From: CAZVAO01 sp964625175
Lineage (GTDB): Bacteria > Bacillota > UBA994 > PWPR01
DNA: 6,754 nucleotides
Assembly: GCA_964625175.1 (NCBI GenBank)
Contig: CAZVAO010000115.1
Coordinates: forward strand, 1 to 6,754
Direction of reading: 5' to 3'
Shown: one piece after another, positions 1 to 6,682 of the stretch
How the letters are laid out: every line of letters starts with the position of its first letter
Numbering within the stretch: the stretch's first letter is position 1
Made by a program: the position numbers and the translations under genes
The notes under the pieces: generated by a model
The model's database searches: none
What the model was told of the DNA's origin: nothing
The model's input: only the letters and a program-made list of their open reading frames with translations

Positions 1-26
1 GAAAGGCAGGCATGGAAACCTGCCAC
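1..26 (+). promoter_or_regulatory. Possible 3' end of a cobalamin riboswitch (truncated by window edge)
   Basis: The first bases contain GGCAGG (5-10) and CCTGCC (19-24), which can pair around an 8-nt loop. The stretch GGAAACCTGCC (14-24) closely resembles the conserved 3' B12 box of cobalamin riboswitches (consensus remembered as roughly AGYCAGGARACCTGCC), with one extra base in the CA-GG part. If this is right, the rest of the aptamer lies upstream of the window and the RNA leads towards the gene at 155. The match covers only about 15 nt, no expression platform or T-run follows, and frame 1 is open to a TAA at 58-60, so it could equally be the tail of an upstream gene. Treat as a hint only. 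Confidence 0.25.
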
Positions 27-83
27 TACGTATGCTGTCTGTGCGAATCTTGCTGAATAACCTTTGATTGACAGAGGTTTTTC

Positions 84-112
84 TTTATTTCTGTGACTAT
101 CGCCTGTATAAT
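84..112 (+). promoter_or_regulatory. Candidate sigma-A promoter for the flavodoxin-ferredoxin gene
   Basis: A perfect -10 hexamer TATAAT lies at 107-112, 42 bp ahead of the preferred start codon. At the normal 17-bp spacing the -35 position (84-89) reads TTTATT, only three of six consensus bases. A perfect TTGACA at 68-73 lies 33 bp upstream, too far to pair with it. A short inverted repeat ACAGA (71-75) / TCTGT (90-94) straddles the -35 region, which would suit an activator-dependent promoter, but no regulator family is recognisable from it. Confidence 0.45.
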
Positions 113-141
113 ACCTTACAGTGCGGTCATTGCAGCACGGT

Positions 142-147
142 AAGGAG
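142..147 (+). promoter_or_regulatory. Ribosome binding site fixing the start at 155
   Basis: AAGGAG lies 7 nt before ATG 155. This strong site decides the start: a longer in-frame reading from TTG 68 lacks such a site, would begin upstream of the TATAAT box, and would put 29 residues unlike a flavodoxin fold ahead of the first beta strand. Confidence 0.85.
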
Positions 148-154
148 AGCGGTC

Positions 155-958
155 ATGAACGGTCTAGCCATCTATTTCTCTGGAACGGGAAATACCAAGT
201 ATATCCTCGATTTAATGAAGCATGATTTGCACATACACAACCATACGTTGGAACTTTCTACAATCGAAGATCAACCAATCTTTTCTAATCAATATGATTT
301 CTATGTTTTCGGGGCACCGATTCATGGTGAGTTCTTCCCAGCAATCTATCTCGATTGGATCAAGTCAAATGTGCCTCAGGTAGCCGAAAAACCGTGCCTT
401 ATCATCACAACCTTAGCCGCTAATAATACCCCAACAGGACTCGGCCACATAGGGCGAATTCTTCAGAAAAAAGGATTCCATATCGTTTCCCAACAAAGAT
501 TTACGATGCCCAATAATTGGCCCAGCATATTGTTTGCTATTCCATCAAAAGCACACATTGCTGAACTTCGCTTACAAGCCAAACCCTCTGTAGCTGAGTT
601 AGTTGATTATTTCACCCAAAACATTGAGCGTATCGATACTCCAAACCCGTTTATGTACTATAGCATTCGACCTTTCCGCAAACTCGTTACCCTCTATATT
701 GATCGTTGGGCTCAAAAGAAAATTACTGTGGATCACAGCGAATGCATCAAATGCGACCTCTGTGCCAAAATCTGCCCGGTTGATAACTTAGCCCTAGTAG
801 AGGATCATATCTCATTTAGCGGTCACTGCATCGCCTGCATGCGCTGCGTGCACACTTGCCCAGTGAATGCCTTCGTGGTGAAGGGCAAACAAATTCAGCA
901 GATTCTTGCTAAGCCATTTCCTGCATCTCGCTCCGCAATGGAGGACTCCGATTCATAA
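155..958 (+). CDS. EFR1-family flavodoxin/ferredoxin fusion protein
   Basis: This 267-residue protein is probably a cytoplasmic electron carrier that joins an FMN-binding flavodoxin-like domain to a two-cluster ferredoxin. The N-terminus runs straight into the first beta strand and a phosphate-binding loop, SGTGNT (residues 9-14), typical of flavodoxins. The flavodoxin-like part covers roughly residues 1-160. A linker then leads to two classic [4Fe-4S] motifs: C197-x2-C200-x2-C203-x3-C207-P and C225-x2-C228-x2-C231-x3-C235-P, all eight ligands present. There is no signal peptide or membrane segment. Length and domain order fit the EFR1 family of anaerobic Firmicutes and archaea, whose partners are mostly unknown. 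It is alone on its strand, so the context does not reveal its redox partner. The start is ATG 155, chosen over an upstream TTG because of AAGGAG at 142-147. The family call is firm; the physiological role is unknown. Confidence 0.93.
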   Translation: MNGLAIYFSGTGNTKYILDLMKHDLHIHNHTLELSTIEDQPIFSNQYDFYVFGAPIHGEFFPAIYLDWIKSNVPQVAEKPCLIITTLAANNTPTGLGHIGRILQKKGFHIVSQQRFTMPNNWPSILFAIPSKAHIAELRLQAKPSVAELVDYFTQNIERIDTPNPFMYYSIRPFRKLVTLYIDRWAQKKITVDHSECIKCDLCAKICPVDNLALVEDHISFSGHCIACMRCVHTCPVNAFVVKGKQIQQILAKPFPASRSAMEDSDS

Positions 959-968
959 TCCTCTGTCG

Positions 969-1040
969 GTTGGTCAGTTGGTCAGTTGGTCAGTTGGTCA
1001 ATTAGTCAGTTAGTCAGTTGGTCAGTTGGTCAGTTGGTCA
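969..1040. repeat. Tandem 8-bp repeat, nine units (GTTGGTCA)
   Basis: Nine head-to-tail copies of the octamer GTTGGTCA begin 11 bp after the stop codon of the flavodoxin-ferredoxin gene. Units 1-4 and 7-9 are perfect. Unit 5 reads ATTAGTCA and unit 6 GTTAGTCA, so the variants sit together in the middle. The octamer before the array (961-968) is only loosely related. The unit length is not a multiple of three and the array lies between convergent genes, so it is not coding. It is a simple-sequence repeat likely to change copy number by slipped-strand replication. No known function is apparent. Confidence 0.95.
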
Positions 1041-1087
1041 GGGTGAGTATAAATCATCATTCTGCGAGTATTAAACTACTACTATAC

Positions 1088-1116
1088 AAAAAAGAGCAGA
1101 TTCCCTGCTCTTTTTA
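1088..1116. terminator. Bidirectional rho-independent terminator
   Basis: AAAAAGAGCAG (1089-1099) pairs perfectly with CTGCTCTTTTT (1105-1115) around the 5-nt loop ATTCC. The GAGCAG/CTGCTC core is followed by a T-run on the plus strand, and by symmetry by a T-run on the minus strand. It lies between the convergent genes ending at 958 (plus) and 1177 (minus), about 130 and 60 bp from their stops, and can serve both. Confidence 0.92.
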
Positions 1117-1176
1117 CATAAGTTATCGATCGAAGTGTTTTTCCGAACAACAACGGTAGCGCTCATTTCTGAAATT

Positions 1177-2391
1177 CTATTTTTTCTGCCAGACCATGCT
1201 GTATAGGAATGACCGATCTTTCGGATAGGTAAACGCCTCATAAGGCCCGCCAAAAGGCAGATATTTCCCCCTATTACTCTTGATTAGCTCGTATCCCTGT
1301 TGACAATAAACGCCCTCGATGAAATTCTGCGTTAGTTCTGCTCTGTGTTGCCAAGCAATTTCATTTTTGGGGTCGATGGCTTCAAATACCAACTGAGCAA
1401 CATAGAGATCCGATTGTCGTTTAAGGACATCAGCCAGTAAGTCAATGGCAATCGCATCGTATTTCAGCAAATGGACGGCCGTTAATGCCAACCCTAAGAC
1501 ATCAATACTTTGCTTTTTCAACGGAAGGTGACGTAAATCCGCAGCTAAAAAGACCACTTTCTTCTTGATTCCTGATTTTTCGAGGATATCTTTAACAAAT
1601 ACCAGTTTCTCGCTGGCAATATCGTTACAGATTAAGATACTGCCACTATCCATCTTATCATAAACTGTGCGGGCAAATAGCCCGTGGCCAGTCCCTGCAT
1701 CTAAAATAACTTTAGCCCTATAATCATGGTCTTTGAAGCGGTCACCCAGCCAGTTGATTCCTTTGTAAATTTCATTAAAATACTCACTGGCAGTAGCTTC
1801 GATATAATCCAACACATCATTTTGGCTCAAGGATCCACCAGATTCATCTGCCTCTGGTGCCCGCACCATTCCAGCTGCTATGGTGAGCTTATAGCCGCAC
1901 GAGCAACTCAATCCTCCTTCAATAACCTGATTATCGAGGATCTTCGAGGCATTAAGTGATAAGTCCTTATGACAATTTTGACACTCAAATAACGCTAGCG
2001 CTTCAAGAGGGAATCCCAATACCTGCTGAGCCACAGTTTCGCCTTGTTCCAAAATACCAATACGTTCTAAGAGGGTATGATTGACATCCTCCAAACGTCT
2101 GAGCTCCATTTGAATACGGTTGACCTTACTCTGATAGATTTCCTTTTTGAAACTGCGCTCATTATCATAAACAAGCGGTGACAATTTTTTATATAGTAAA
2201 ATCTGCTTAATTTCAGCGAGCGTGAAGTCACAGGCCTTGAGGTCGAGGATTATTTCCATATCCTCTGCTACACGCTCATCAAACTCAAATTGGCCTCCCA
2301 ATTTTAGAGGCGTTAACAGACCGATCTCCATATAATAACGCACCGTATCAATAGATACCTGATAGCAATCCGCAAACTTACCTATTCTCAC
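1177..2391 (-). CDS. MerR-family regulator fused to a zinc-ribbon-like segment and SAM methyltransferase
   Basis: A 404-residue three-part protein. Residues 1-70 are a MerR winged helix-turn-helix (RIGKFADCYQVSIDTVRYY, then IGLLTP and a wing ending FDER), followed by a probable coiled-coil dimerisation helix at about 78-118. Residues 134-176 hold four cysteines as C137-x2-C140 and C163-x-C165, resembling a Trm112-like zinc ribbon. Residues 195-404 look like a class I Rossmann methyltransferase: glycine motif LDAGTGHG (230-237), acidic D257 after the second strand, and AADLRHLP with D285 at motif II/III. The start is GTG (2389-2391), with AGGGAGGGG 4 nt upstream (complement of 2396-2404). The protein probably binds DNA and SAM, but whether it methylates RNA, protein or a small molecule, or uses SAM as a signal, cannot be told. 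It is a single-gene unit 194 bp downstream of the exporter operon, ending at the shared terminator. Domain calls are good; function is open. Confidence 0.88.
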   Translation of the reverse strand: MRIGKFADCYQVSIDTVRYYMEIGLLTPLKLGGQFEFDERVAEDMEIILDLKACDFTLAEIKQILLYKKLSPLVYDNERSFKKEIYQSKVNRIQMELRRLEDVNHTLLERIGILEQGETVAQQVLGFPLEALALFECQNCHKDLSLNASKILDNQVIEGGLSCSCGYKLTIAAGMVRAPEADESGGSLSQNDVLDYIEATASEYFNEIYKGINWLGDRFKDHDYRAKVILDAGTGHGLFARTVYDKMDSGSILICNDIASEKLVFVKDILEKSGIKKKVVFLAADLRHLPLKKQSIDVLGLALTAVHLLKYDAIAIDLLADVLKRQSDLYVAQLVFEAIDPKNEIAWQHRAELTQNFIEGVYCQQGYELIKSNRGKYLPFGGPYEAFTYPKDRSFLYSMVWQKK

Positions 2392-2585
2392 AAAACCCCT
2401 CCCTCATATTCATCCGCACTCATAACCCATTATTGGCTATATTCAGTCCTCAGGGGATATTTCCTGCATCGCCAGCATACTTCTTCCTCAACACCAGTAA
2501 CTTTACATCATCTTTGGGTGGGTTATTTCTTTTTACACTATTTCTCCGAAATATGGACAGGTCCTCAATTTAAAGAAATGATAGA
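2392..2585 (-). other. Intergenic region between the ABC exporter operon and the MerR-methyltransferase gene
   Basis: This 194-bp gap must hold the end of the exporter transcript and the start signals of the MerR fusion gene, all on the minus strand. Visible elements are a 6-bp-stem hairpin TATTTC-TCC-GAAATA (2539-2553, plus-strand letters), the short palindrome GGACAGGTCC (2555-2564) and an imperfect 16-bp palindrome CAGGGGATATTTCCTG (2451-2466). The hairpin is not followed by a T-run in the transcript direction, so it is a poor terminator. I see no convincing -35/-10 pair, including none at the 19-20-bp spacing of MerR-activated promoters. A 39-codon open frame without an ATG (complement of 2450-2569) has no recognisable product. 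Confidence 0.4.
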
Positions 2586-4364
2586 TTAACTCATTTGCCA
2601 GCCTAGATCTTCGAGCTGTTTGAAGACTTGGTACCAGCCCCGCTCTGAGGCGAGCTCATCTGGTCGTCCAGATTGCACAATCTCGCCATTGGCGATGATG
2701 AACACTTTATCCGCGTCGATAATCCCAGAGAGTCTGTGGCTGATGGTCAAAATAGTTCGATCCACACTGGCCTGGCGCAGGGCATTAAAAACGATTTCTT
2801 CTGTTATGGTATCCATTTGTGACGTCGGTTCATCCAAGAGCAAGACCGGGGGATTACAAACAATCGCCCGCGCTATTGATAGGAGTTGTGATTGTCCAAA
2901 GGATAGATTCACACCCAAGGCGCCCAAAATTGTATCGTAGCCGTCAGGCAATTTCTGAATATAAGCGTCTAGGCCAACCATTTGGGCAGCAGCTATGACG
3001 TCATCCAAGGCAATATCATCACTGTTCAGGGTAATATTATCTTTGATGCTCCCCTCAAAAACAACCACTTGCTGAGGCACAATGCCTATGAGTTTGCGGC
3101 GGTCGTTCGGATCCAAATCATGGGGATTGATGCCCTTAATCGCAATCCGGCCTTGCCACGGCGCGTACAGTCCCGCGATTAAATTCATAATCGTTGTTTT
3201 GCCGGCTCCCGTTCGACCTACTAAAGCAATTTTTTGACCTTTTGGAATCGTCATAGATATCCCCTGGAGCACTTCATTGCCATGATCATAGCCGAAACGG
3301 ACATCATGCAACTCTATGCTTGGCAAATCATTGTTCTTATTGATCTGTGCGGCAATCGTTTCCATGGCGCCTTTCTCTTCGGGTTCAACAGACAGCAATT
3401 CCGCAACGCGTTCTAATCCGGCAATTGCTTGCTGGATAATTTGCATCTGATTACTAAGTGACTCAATCGGTGACAACAGACGCCCCAGCAAATCCACCAT
3501 AGCAGCCAGTGAACCTACCGAAATTGCCAGCGTATCGCCTATTGACGTACGCGCACCCAGCCAAATCACGAGCGCAATAATCATCGCCCGCACAATCTGC
3601 AACACACAGGGGAAAGCGGACACATAAAAAGCGGCCTGGTGGCTCACATTGAGACTGTTCTCCAAGGGATCCTGGAAGCGTTCGATATAGAGATCTTCCT
3701 GACCGAATGATTTTATAATGCGCATTCCGCTAAAGATCTCCTGTAAATAGACATTGATTCGGCTGACTGATTTGCGAATGAGCATCTGTGCTTGATACAT
3801 ATTGCGTCTAAAATAGCTGGTTATCCAATAAATAATCGGGACCACTGCTAAACTGACCAGTGATAAGATTGGGCTAATAACGTACATAGCTGCCAGTACA
3901 CCAAACACTTCAAAAAGATGGGTAAAGGCATTGATTAGGCCCGCGGAAAAAAGCTTATCGATGGCATCCACATCAGAGGTAATGCGACTGATTAGATCAC
4001 CTGCTGGTGTTTTGTTATAGAATTGGATCGACAACTTCGATAAATGTGTAACTAAGCGCAGACGCATATCGTAAAGCATGTGTTGGCCAATATAAGTCGT
4101 CAGAAAAGTCTGTAAGAATTCCAAACAAGAGCTTAGGAAATAGGCCACTAAGTACAGAATGGCAATCCGCCATAATCCGGCTAAGATACCCGCTCTCAGA
4201 TAATTATCAATGATTTGGCGCAATAGTAGGGGAGGAAGAAAGGCCAATACCATGCTGGCAATCGAAATCAAAAATACCAAGGCAAACATCTTCCACAAGC
4301 GTGGGCCAGAGGATTTAACCGCTTCACGAACCAATTGCCATGGTGAGAATGGTTTAGCTTTCAT
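2586..4364 (-). CDS. ABC exporter half-transporter, catalytically intact partner (BmrD/LmrD-like)
   Basis: This 592-residue protein has an N-terminal six-helix exporter membrane domain (about 25-320) and a C-terminal ATPase domain (about 348-590). The stretch QFYNKTPAGDLISRITSDVD (114-133) is the typical coupling segment of type IV (multidrug/lipid) exporters. The ATPase part shows the A-loop tyrosine Y359, Walker A GRTGAGKT (383-390), Q-loop Q431, Walker B VLLLDE (507-512) with catalytic glutamate E512, and switch histidine H543. The signature motif is altered to LSFGQS (487-492) instead of LSGGQR. Its start overlaps the previous transporter gene by 11 bp, with AAGGAG 6 nt before ATG (complement of 4371-4376), indicating translational coupling. 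With the 600-residue partner it should form a heterodimeric efflux pump. Drug export is likely from family and PadR context; the substrate is not readable from sequence. Confidence 0.93.
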   Translation of the reverse strand: MKAKPFSPWQLVREAVKSSGPRLWKMFALVFLISIASMVLAFLPPLLLRQIIDNYLRAGILAGLWRIAILYLVAYFLSSCLEFLQTFLTTYIGQHMLYDMRLRLVTHLSKLSIQFYNKTPAGDLISRITSDVDAIDKLFSAGLINAFTHLFEVFGVLAAMYVISPILSLVSLAVVPIIYWITSYFRRNMYQAQMLIRKSVSRINVYLQEIFSGMRIIKSFGQEDLYIERFQDPLENSLNVSHQAAFYVSAFPCVLQIVRAMIIALVIWLGARTSIGDTLAISVGSLAAMVDLLGRLLSPIESLSNQMQIIQQAIAGLERVAELLSVEPEEKGAMETIAAQINKNNDLPSIELHDVRFGYDHGNEVLQGISMTIPKGQKIALVGRTGAGKTTIMNLIAGLYAPWQGRIAIKGINPHDLDPNDRRKLIGIVPQQVVVFEGSIKDNITLNSDDIALDDVIAAAQMVGLDAYIQKLPDGYDTILGALGVNLSFGQSQLLSIARAIVCNPPVLLLDEPTSQMDTITEEIVFNALRQASVDRTILTISHRLSGIIDADKVFIIANGEIVQSGRPDELASERGWYQVFKQLEDLGWQMS

Positions 4365-6156
4365 GACGGTCTCCTTCCAGCCAAGCTTGGGCGTTGTAAA
4401 TCTTTGTGTAGATCTCTTGATTCGCCATCAATTCGTCATGCGTTCCCTGCTCAGCAATTTCCCCATCATTTAAGACAATAATATGGTCAAGGAAGGGGAA
4501 AGAATTCAGGCGATGCGAGAAGAGGAAAACCGTTTTCCCAACCAATGATTCACGCAGACGCTCCACAATGCGGTACTCGGTTCCAATATCTACGGCAGAG
4601 AAAGGATCATCCAGCACGACAATCGGTTTATCGGCATATAAGGCCCGTGCCAAAGCAATGCGTTGGCGCTGCCCCCCTGAAACACGGACTCCCCTTTCAC
4701 CAATCAGAGTAGCGGGCCCCTGGGGGAACAAATCCATATCATCGCTTAAGGCGGAGATATGCAAAACCTGCTTCAGTTTTTCAGGGTCTCGTGCCTCTTC
4801 CGAGTTGCTGAACATCACATTATCTGCAATCGAAGCAGAGAAGAGAAATGCATCCTGTCCGGCATAGGCAATTAACTCCGTGCGCTCTGCCTTACTCAGT
4901 TCACTGAGTTCCACTCCTCCGAAGCTAACCTTTCCCCTATATGGGTATAGTCCTGTCAGCGCCAAGCCAAGAGCTGACTTCCCTGAGCCAACTGGCCCGG
5001 TGATCCCGACTATGGAACCAAAAGGCACACTGAAATTGATATCCCGCAAAGCTTCCAGCGAACTGTTCGTATACGAAAAACGCATATGGTTAACGTAAAT
5101 ACCCTGTTTCGACTGCGTATCGACTTGATTCGGTTCCTCTTTTTGCTCCTCAGTTTCGCGTGCGGCTTCATCTGTCTGGAGTTTCTCAATGATGCGTTGC
5201 CAGGAGGCTCGTGCGGCATGCCACCGATTAAATACCCGAGCGGCTACCCAAGTACGACGTGCCATAGCAGCGAACATCGTAAAATAGGCAATGAACGTCC
5301 CAATGCTCCACACACCATCAATCACTTGTTGTCCCCCTATACCGATTGCACCAACAATGCCCAGTGAGGCTAAGAAGGAATAGATCGGCATCATGCCCGA
5401 TTGCAACAGTGCCGTTTTGATGTTCCAGCGGACTTGCTCCTCAGCAAAGACCGCCAAACGCTCTTTTTCAGCCCGCTCTTTGCCATAAAGGCGCAGAATT
5501 GCCACGCTATTCACCATATCGCGCAATTGGGAGGTCACGCGTGAAGCGAACTGGCGCGACTTTAGCGAATATTGATAGAGGGGATGGCGGGCACTCTCCG
5601 CGATAAATAAGGCAAATGGGATGGGGATCGCACAAAGCAAGGTAATCTTCCAATTGTAAAAGAGGAGCACCACGAAATACGAGATCATCAATAGCCAGGT
5701 GTCCCAACCTTCATTTATGGTCGTTTCTATGGTAGAGACAATCTGCTCGACATCGCCGACGGTACGGCTCATCATATCGCCAACTGACTCGCGTTCAATG
5801 TCAGACATCGACTTATTGAGAGTGCGCGACATGAGGCCTGCTCGCATATCCCCCCGAATATGGAAGCACATCTTACGAATATAGCGACGCTTTACGTAAC
5901 GTGCGAACTGGAAGAAAATCGTGGAGAAAACAAACAGCAAGCACCACATTAAGAGCGTTTGGACTCTCGCCGTCGTAACCCCTTCGTTGATGAGAAGTGA
6001 TGCCGCATCAATGGCTTTCCCTAAGATAATAGGCCCTGTGACAATCACCGTATTGTAGATGATTCCTCCAGCAGCCTCTAACCAAAACAGACCTCGATGG
6101 CGCTTGAGATAGGATATTAATTCTAATGGCTCCTGTTGCGGTAATTCAAATTGCAT
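4354..6156 (-). CDS. ABC exporter half-transporter with degenerate catalytic site (BmrC/LmrC-like)
   Basis: This 600-residue protein has an exporter membrane domain (about 20-320), a charged linker rich in E, Q and K (about 327-350) and an ATPase domain (352-595). It shows Walker A GPVGSGKS (387-394), Q-loop Q434, a canonical signature VSGGQRQ (492-498), Walker B IVVLDD (512-517) and H548. The residue after the Walker B aspartate is D517 where the catalytic glutamate is expected, as in the degenerate member of heterodimeric exporters such as BmrC/BmrD, LmrC/LmrD and TM287/288. Its intact signature would complete the active ATP site of the partner (E512), while its own Walker motifs face the partner's altered LSFGQ. 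The start is ATG 6156, with GGGGTG 6 nt upstream as a moderate ribosome site. It is the middle gene of the operon, 42 bp after the PadR gene. Confidence 0.93.
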   Translation of the reverse strand: MQFELPQQEPLELISYLKRHRGLFWLEAAGGIIYNTVIVTGPIILGKAIDAASLLINEGVTTARVQTLLMWCLLFVFSTIFFQFARYVKRRYIRKMCFHIRGDMRAGLMSRTLNKSMSDIERESVGDMMSRTVGDVEQIVSTIETTINEGWDTWLLMISYFVVLLFYNWKITLLCAIPIPFALFIAESARHPLYQYSLKSRQFASRVTSQLRDMVNSVAILRLYGKERAEKERLAVFAEEQVRWNIKTALLQSGMMPIYSFLASLGIVGAIGIGGQQVIDGVWSIGTFIAYFTMFAAMARRTWVAARVFNRWHAARASWQRIIEKLQTDEAARETEEQKEEPNQVDTQSKQGIYVNHMRFSYTNSSLEALRDINFSVPFGSIVGITGPVGSGKSALGLALTGLYPYRGKVSFGGVELSELSKAERTELIAYAGQDAFLFSASIADNVMFSNSEEARDPEKLKQVLHISALSDDMDLFPQGPATLIGERGVRVSGGQRQRIALARALYADKPIVVLDDPFSAVDIGTEYRIVERLRESLVGKTVFLFSHRLNSFPFLDHIIVLNDGEIAEQGTHDELMANQEIYTKIYNAQAWLEGDRHES

Positions 6157-6198
6157 AATCTACACCCCACCGGTTTAAATGCTCCGGATCCTTCCTTT

Positions 6199-6516
6199 TC
6201 ATAGTCTAATCTCTCGCACAGAATGCCTTAGGAATTGCAGTGCTTCCCGATAGTCATCCACACCCTTTTCGGTAATAGAATAGTATTTGCGGATCCTCCC
6301 CTGTACGTTGCGGCTTTCCTGTAGCAGCAAACCGCTGTTCTCCAAGCTGTGGAGAATTGGGTAAAGCGTTCCCGGACTTAATTTGTAACCATGATTCGAA
6401 AGCTCCTCAAGCATCCAACTGCCGTAAAAAGGCCCAACTGAAGCGTGATACAAAATGTGTAGGTAAATGAATCCTCGGAAAAGCCGTTTAGCGATAATAT
6501 TATCTGTTATTTCCAT
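6199..6516 (-). CDS. PadR-family transcriptional regulator
   Basis: This 105-residue protein is a short PadR winged-helix regulator. The recognition region SPGTLYPILHSLENSGLL (47-64) is the family hallmark. It is followed by a beta wing (about 66-82, GRIRKYYSITEKG) and a single short C-terminal helix, typical of the small PadR type that dimerises through N- and C-terminal helices. The ATG at 6514-6516 has AGAAAGGA 8 nt upstream. It is the first gene of an operon with two half-ABC exporter genes, the arrangement known for LmrR and related PadR repressors that bind drugs directly and control an efflux pump. It most likely represses its own promoter and the pump genes; the ligand is unknown. Whether it acts through the direct repeat at 6541-6566 is an inference. 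Confidence 0.95.
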   Translation of the reverse strand: MEITDNIIAKRLFRGFIYLHILYHASVGPFYGSWMLEELSNHGYKLSPGTLYPILHSLENSGLLLQESRNVQGRIRKYYSITEKGVDDYREALQFLRHSVREIRL

Positions 6517-6540
6517 GGAAACAGTCCTTTCTTATTTAAT

Positions 6541-6566
6541 ATCGTTTTTCGTTATCGTGTTTCGTT
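6541..6566. promoter_or_regulatory. Candidate PadR operator: tandem 13-bp direct repeat
   Basis: ATCGTTTTTCGTT (6541-6553) is followed directly by ATCGTGTTTCGTT (6554-6566), identical at 12 of 13 positions. This gives four TCGT cores at spacings of 7, 6 and 7 bp. The block begins at the predicted transcription start (about 6566, minus strand), between the -10 box and the ribosome binding site of the padR gene, where a bound repressor would block transcription. Known PadR operators are usually inverted repeats (ATGT-n8-ACAT type), so a direct-repeat operator would be atypical. Confidence 0.5.
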
Positions 6567-6572
6567 ACTTGC

Positions 6573-6601
6573 ATAATATAACCTTGAGGAAAGGCTGTCA
6601 A
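6573..6601 (-). promoter_or_regulatory. Sigma-A promoter of the padR-ABC exporter operon
   Basis: On the minus strand TTGACA (complement of 6596-6601) is followed after exactly 17 bp by TATTAT (complement of 6573-6578). This near-consensus promoter predicts a start near 6566 and a leader of about 50 nt before the PadR start codon. A promoter this strong ahead of an efflux operon implies that repression is needed to keep it off. Confidence 0.85.
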
Positions 6602-6682
6602 CACATTATTTCAATGGAAATTTGGAGGAGTTTTAACCGCTCTAAGGGATATACTTCAAGTCACCTTGGTGCGGACATTAAT

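Noticed and set aside
68..112. TTGACA (68-73) and TATAAT (107-112) as one promoter
   Set aside because: The spacer is 33 bp, about twice what sigma-A promoters tolerate.
68..154. 29-residue N-terminal extension of the flavodoxin-ferredoxin protein starting at TTG 68
   Set aside because: It has no matching ribosome site, starts upstream of the TATAAT box and precedes an ATG with AAGGAG 7 nt away that opens directly into the flavodoxin fold.
969..1040. CRISPR array
   Set aside because: The 8-bp units are contiguous with no spacers; this is a simple tandem repeat.
2539..2553. Terminator of the exporter operon
   Set aside because: The stem is short and A/T-rich, and no T-run follows in the transcript direction (minus strand).
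2620..5884. Several plus-strand reading frames of 60-106 codons opposite the transporter genes
   Set aside because: They are antisense shadows of two well-supported ABC transporter genes and show no recognisable domains.
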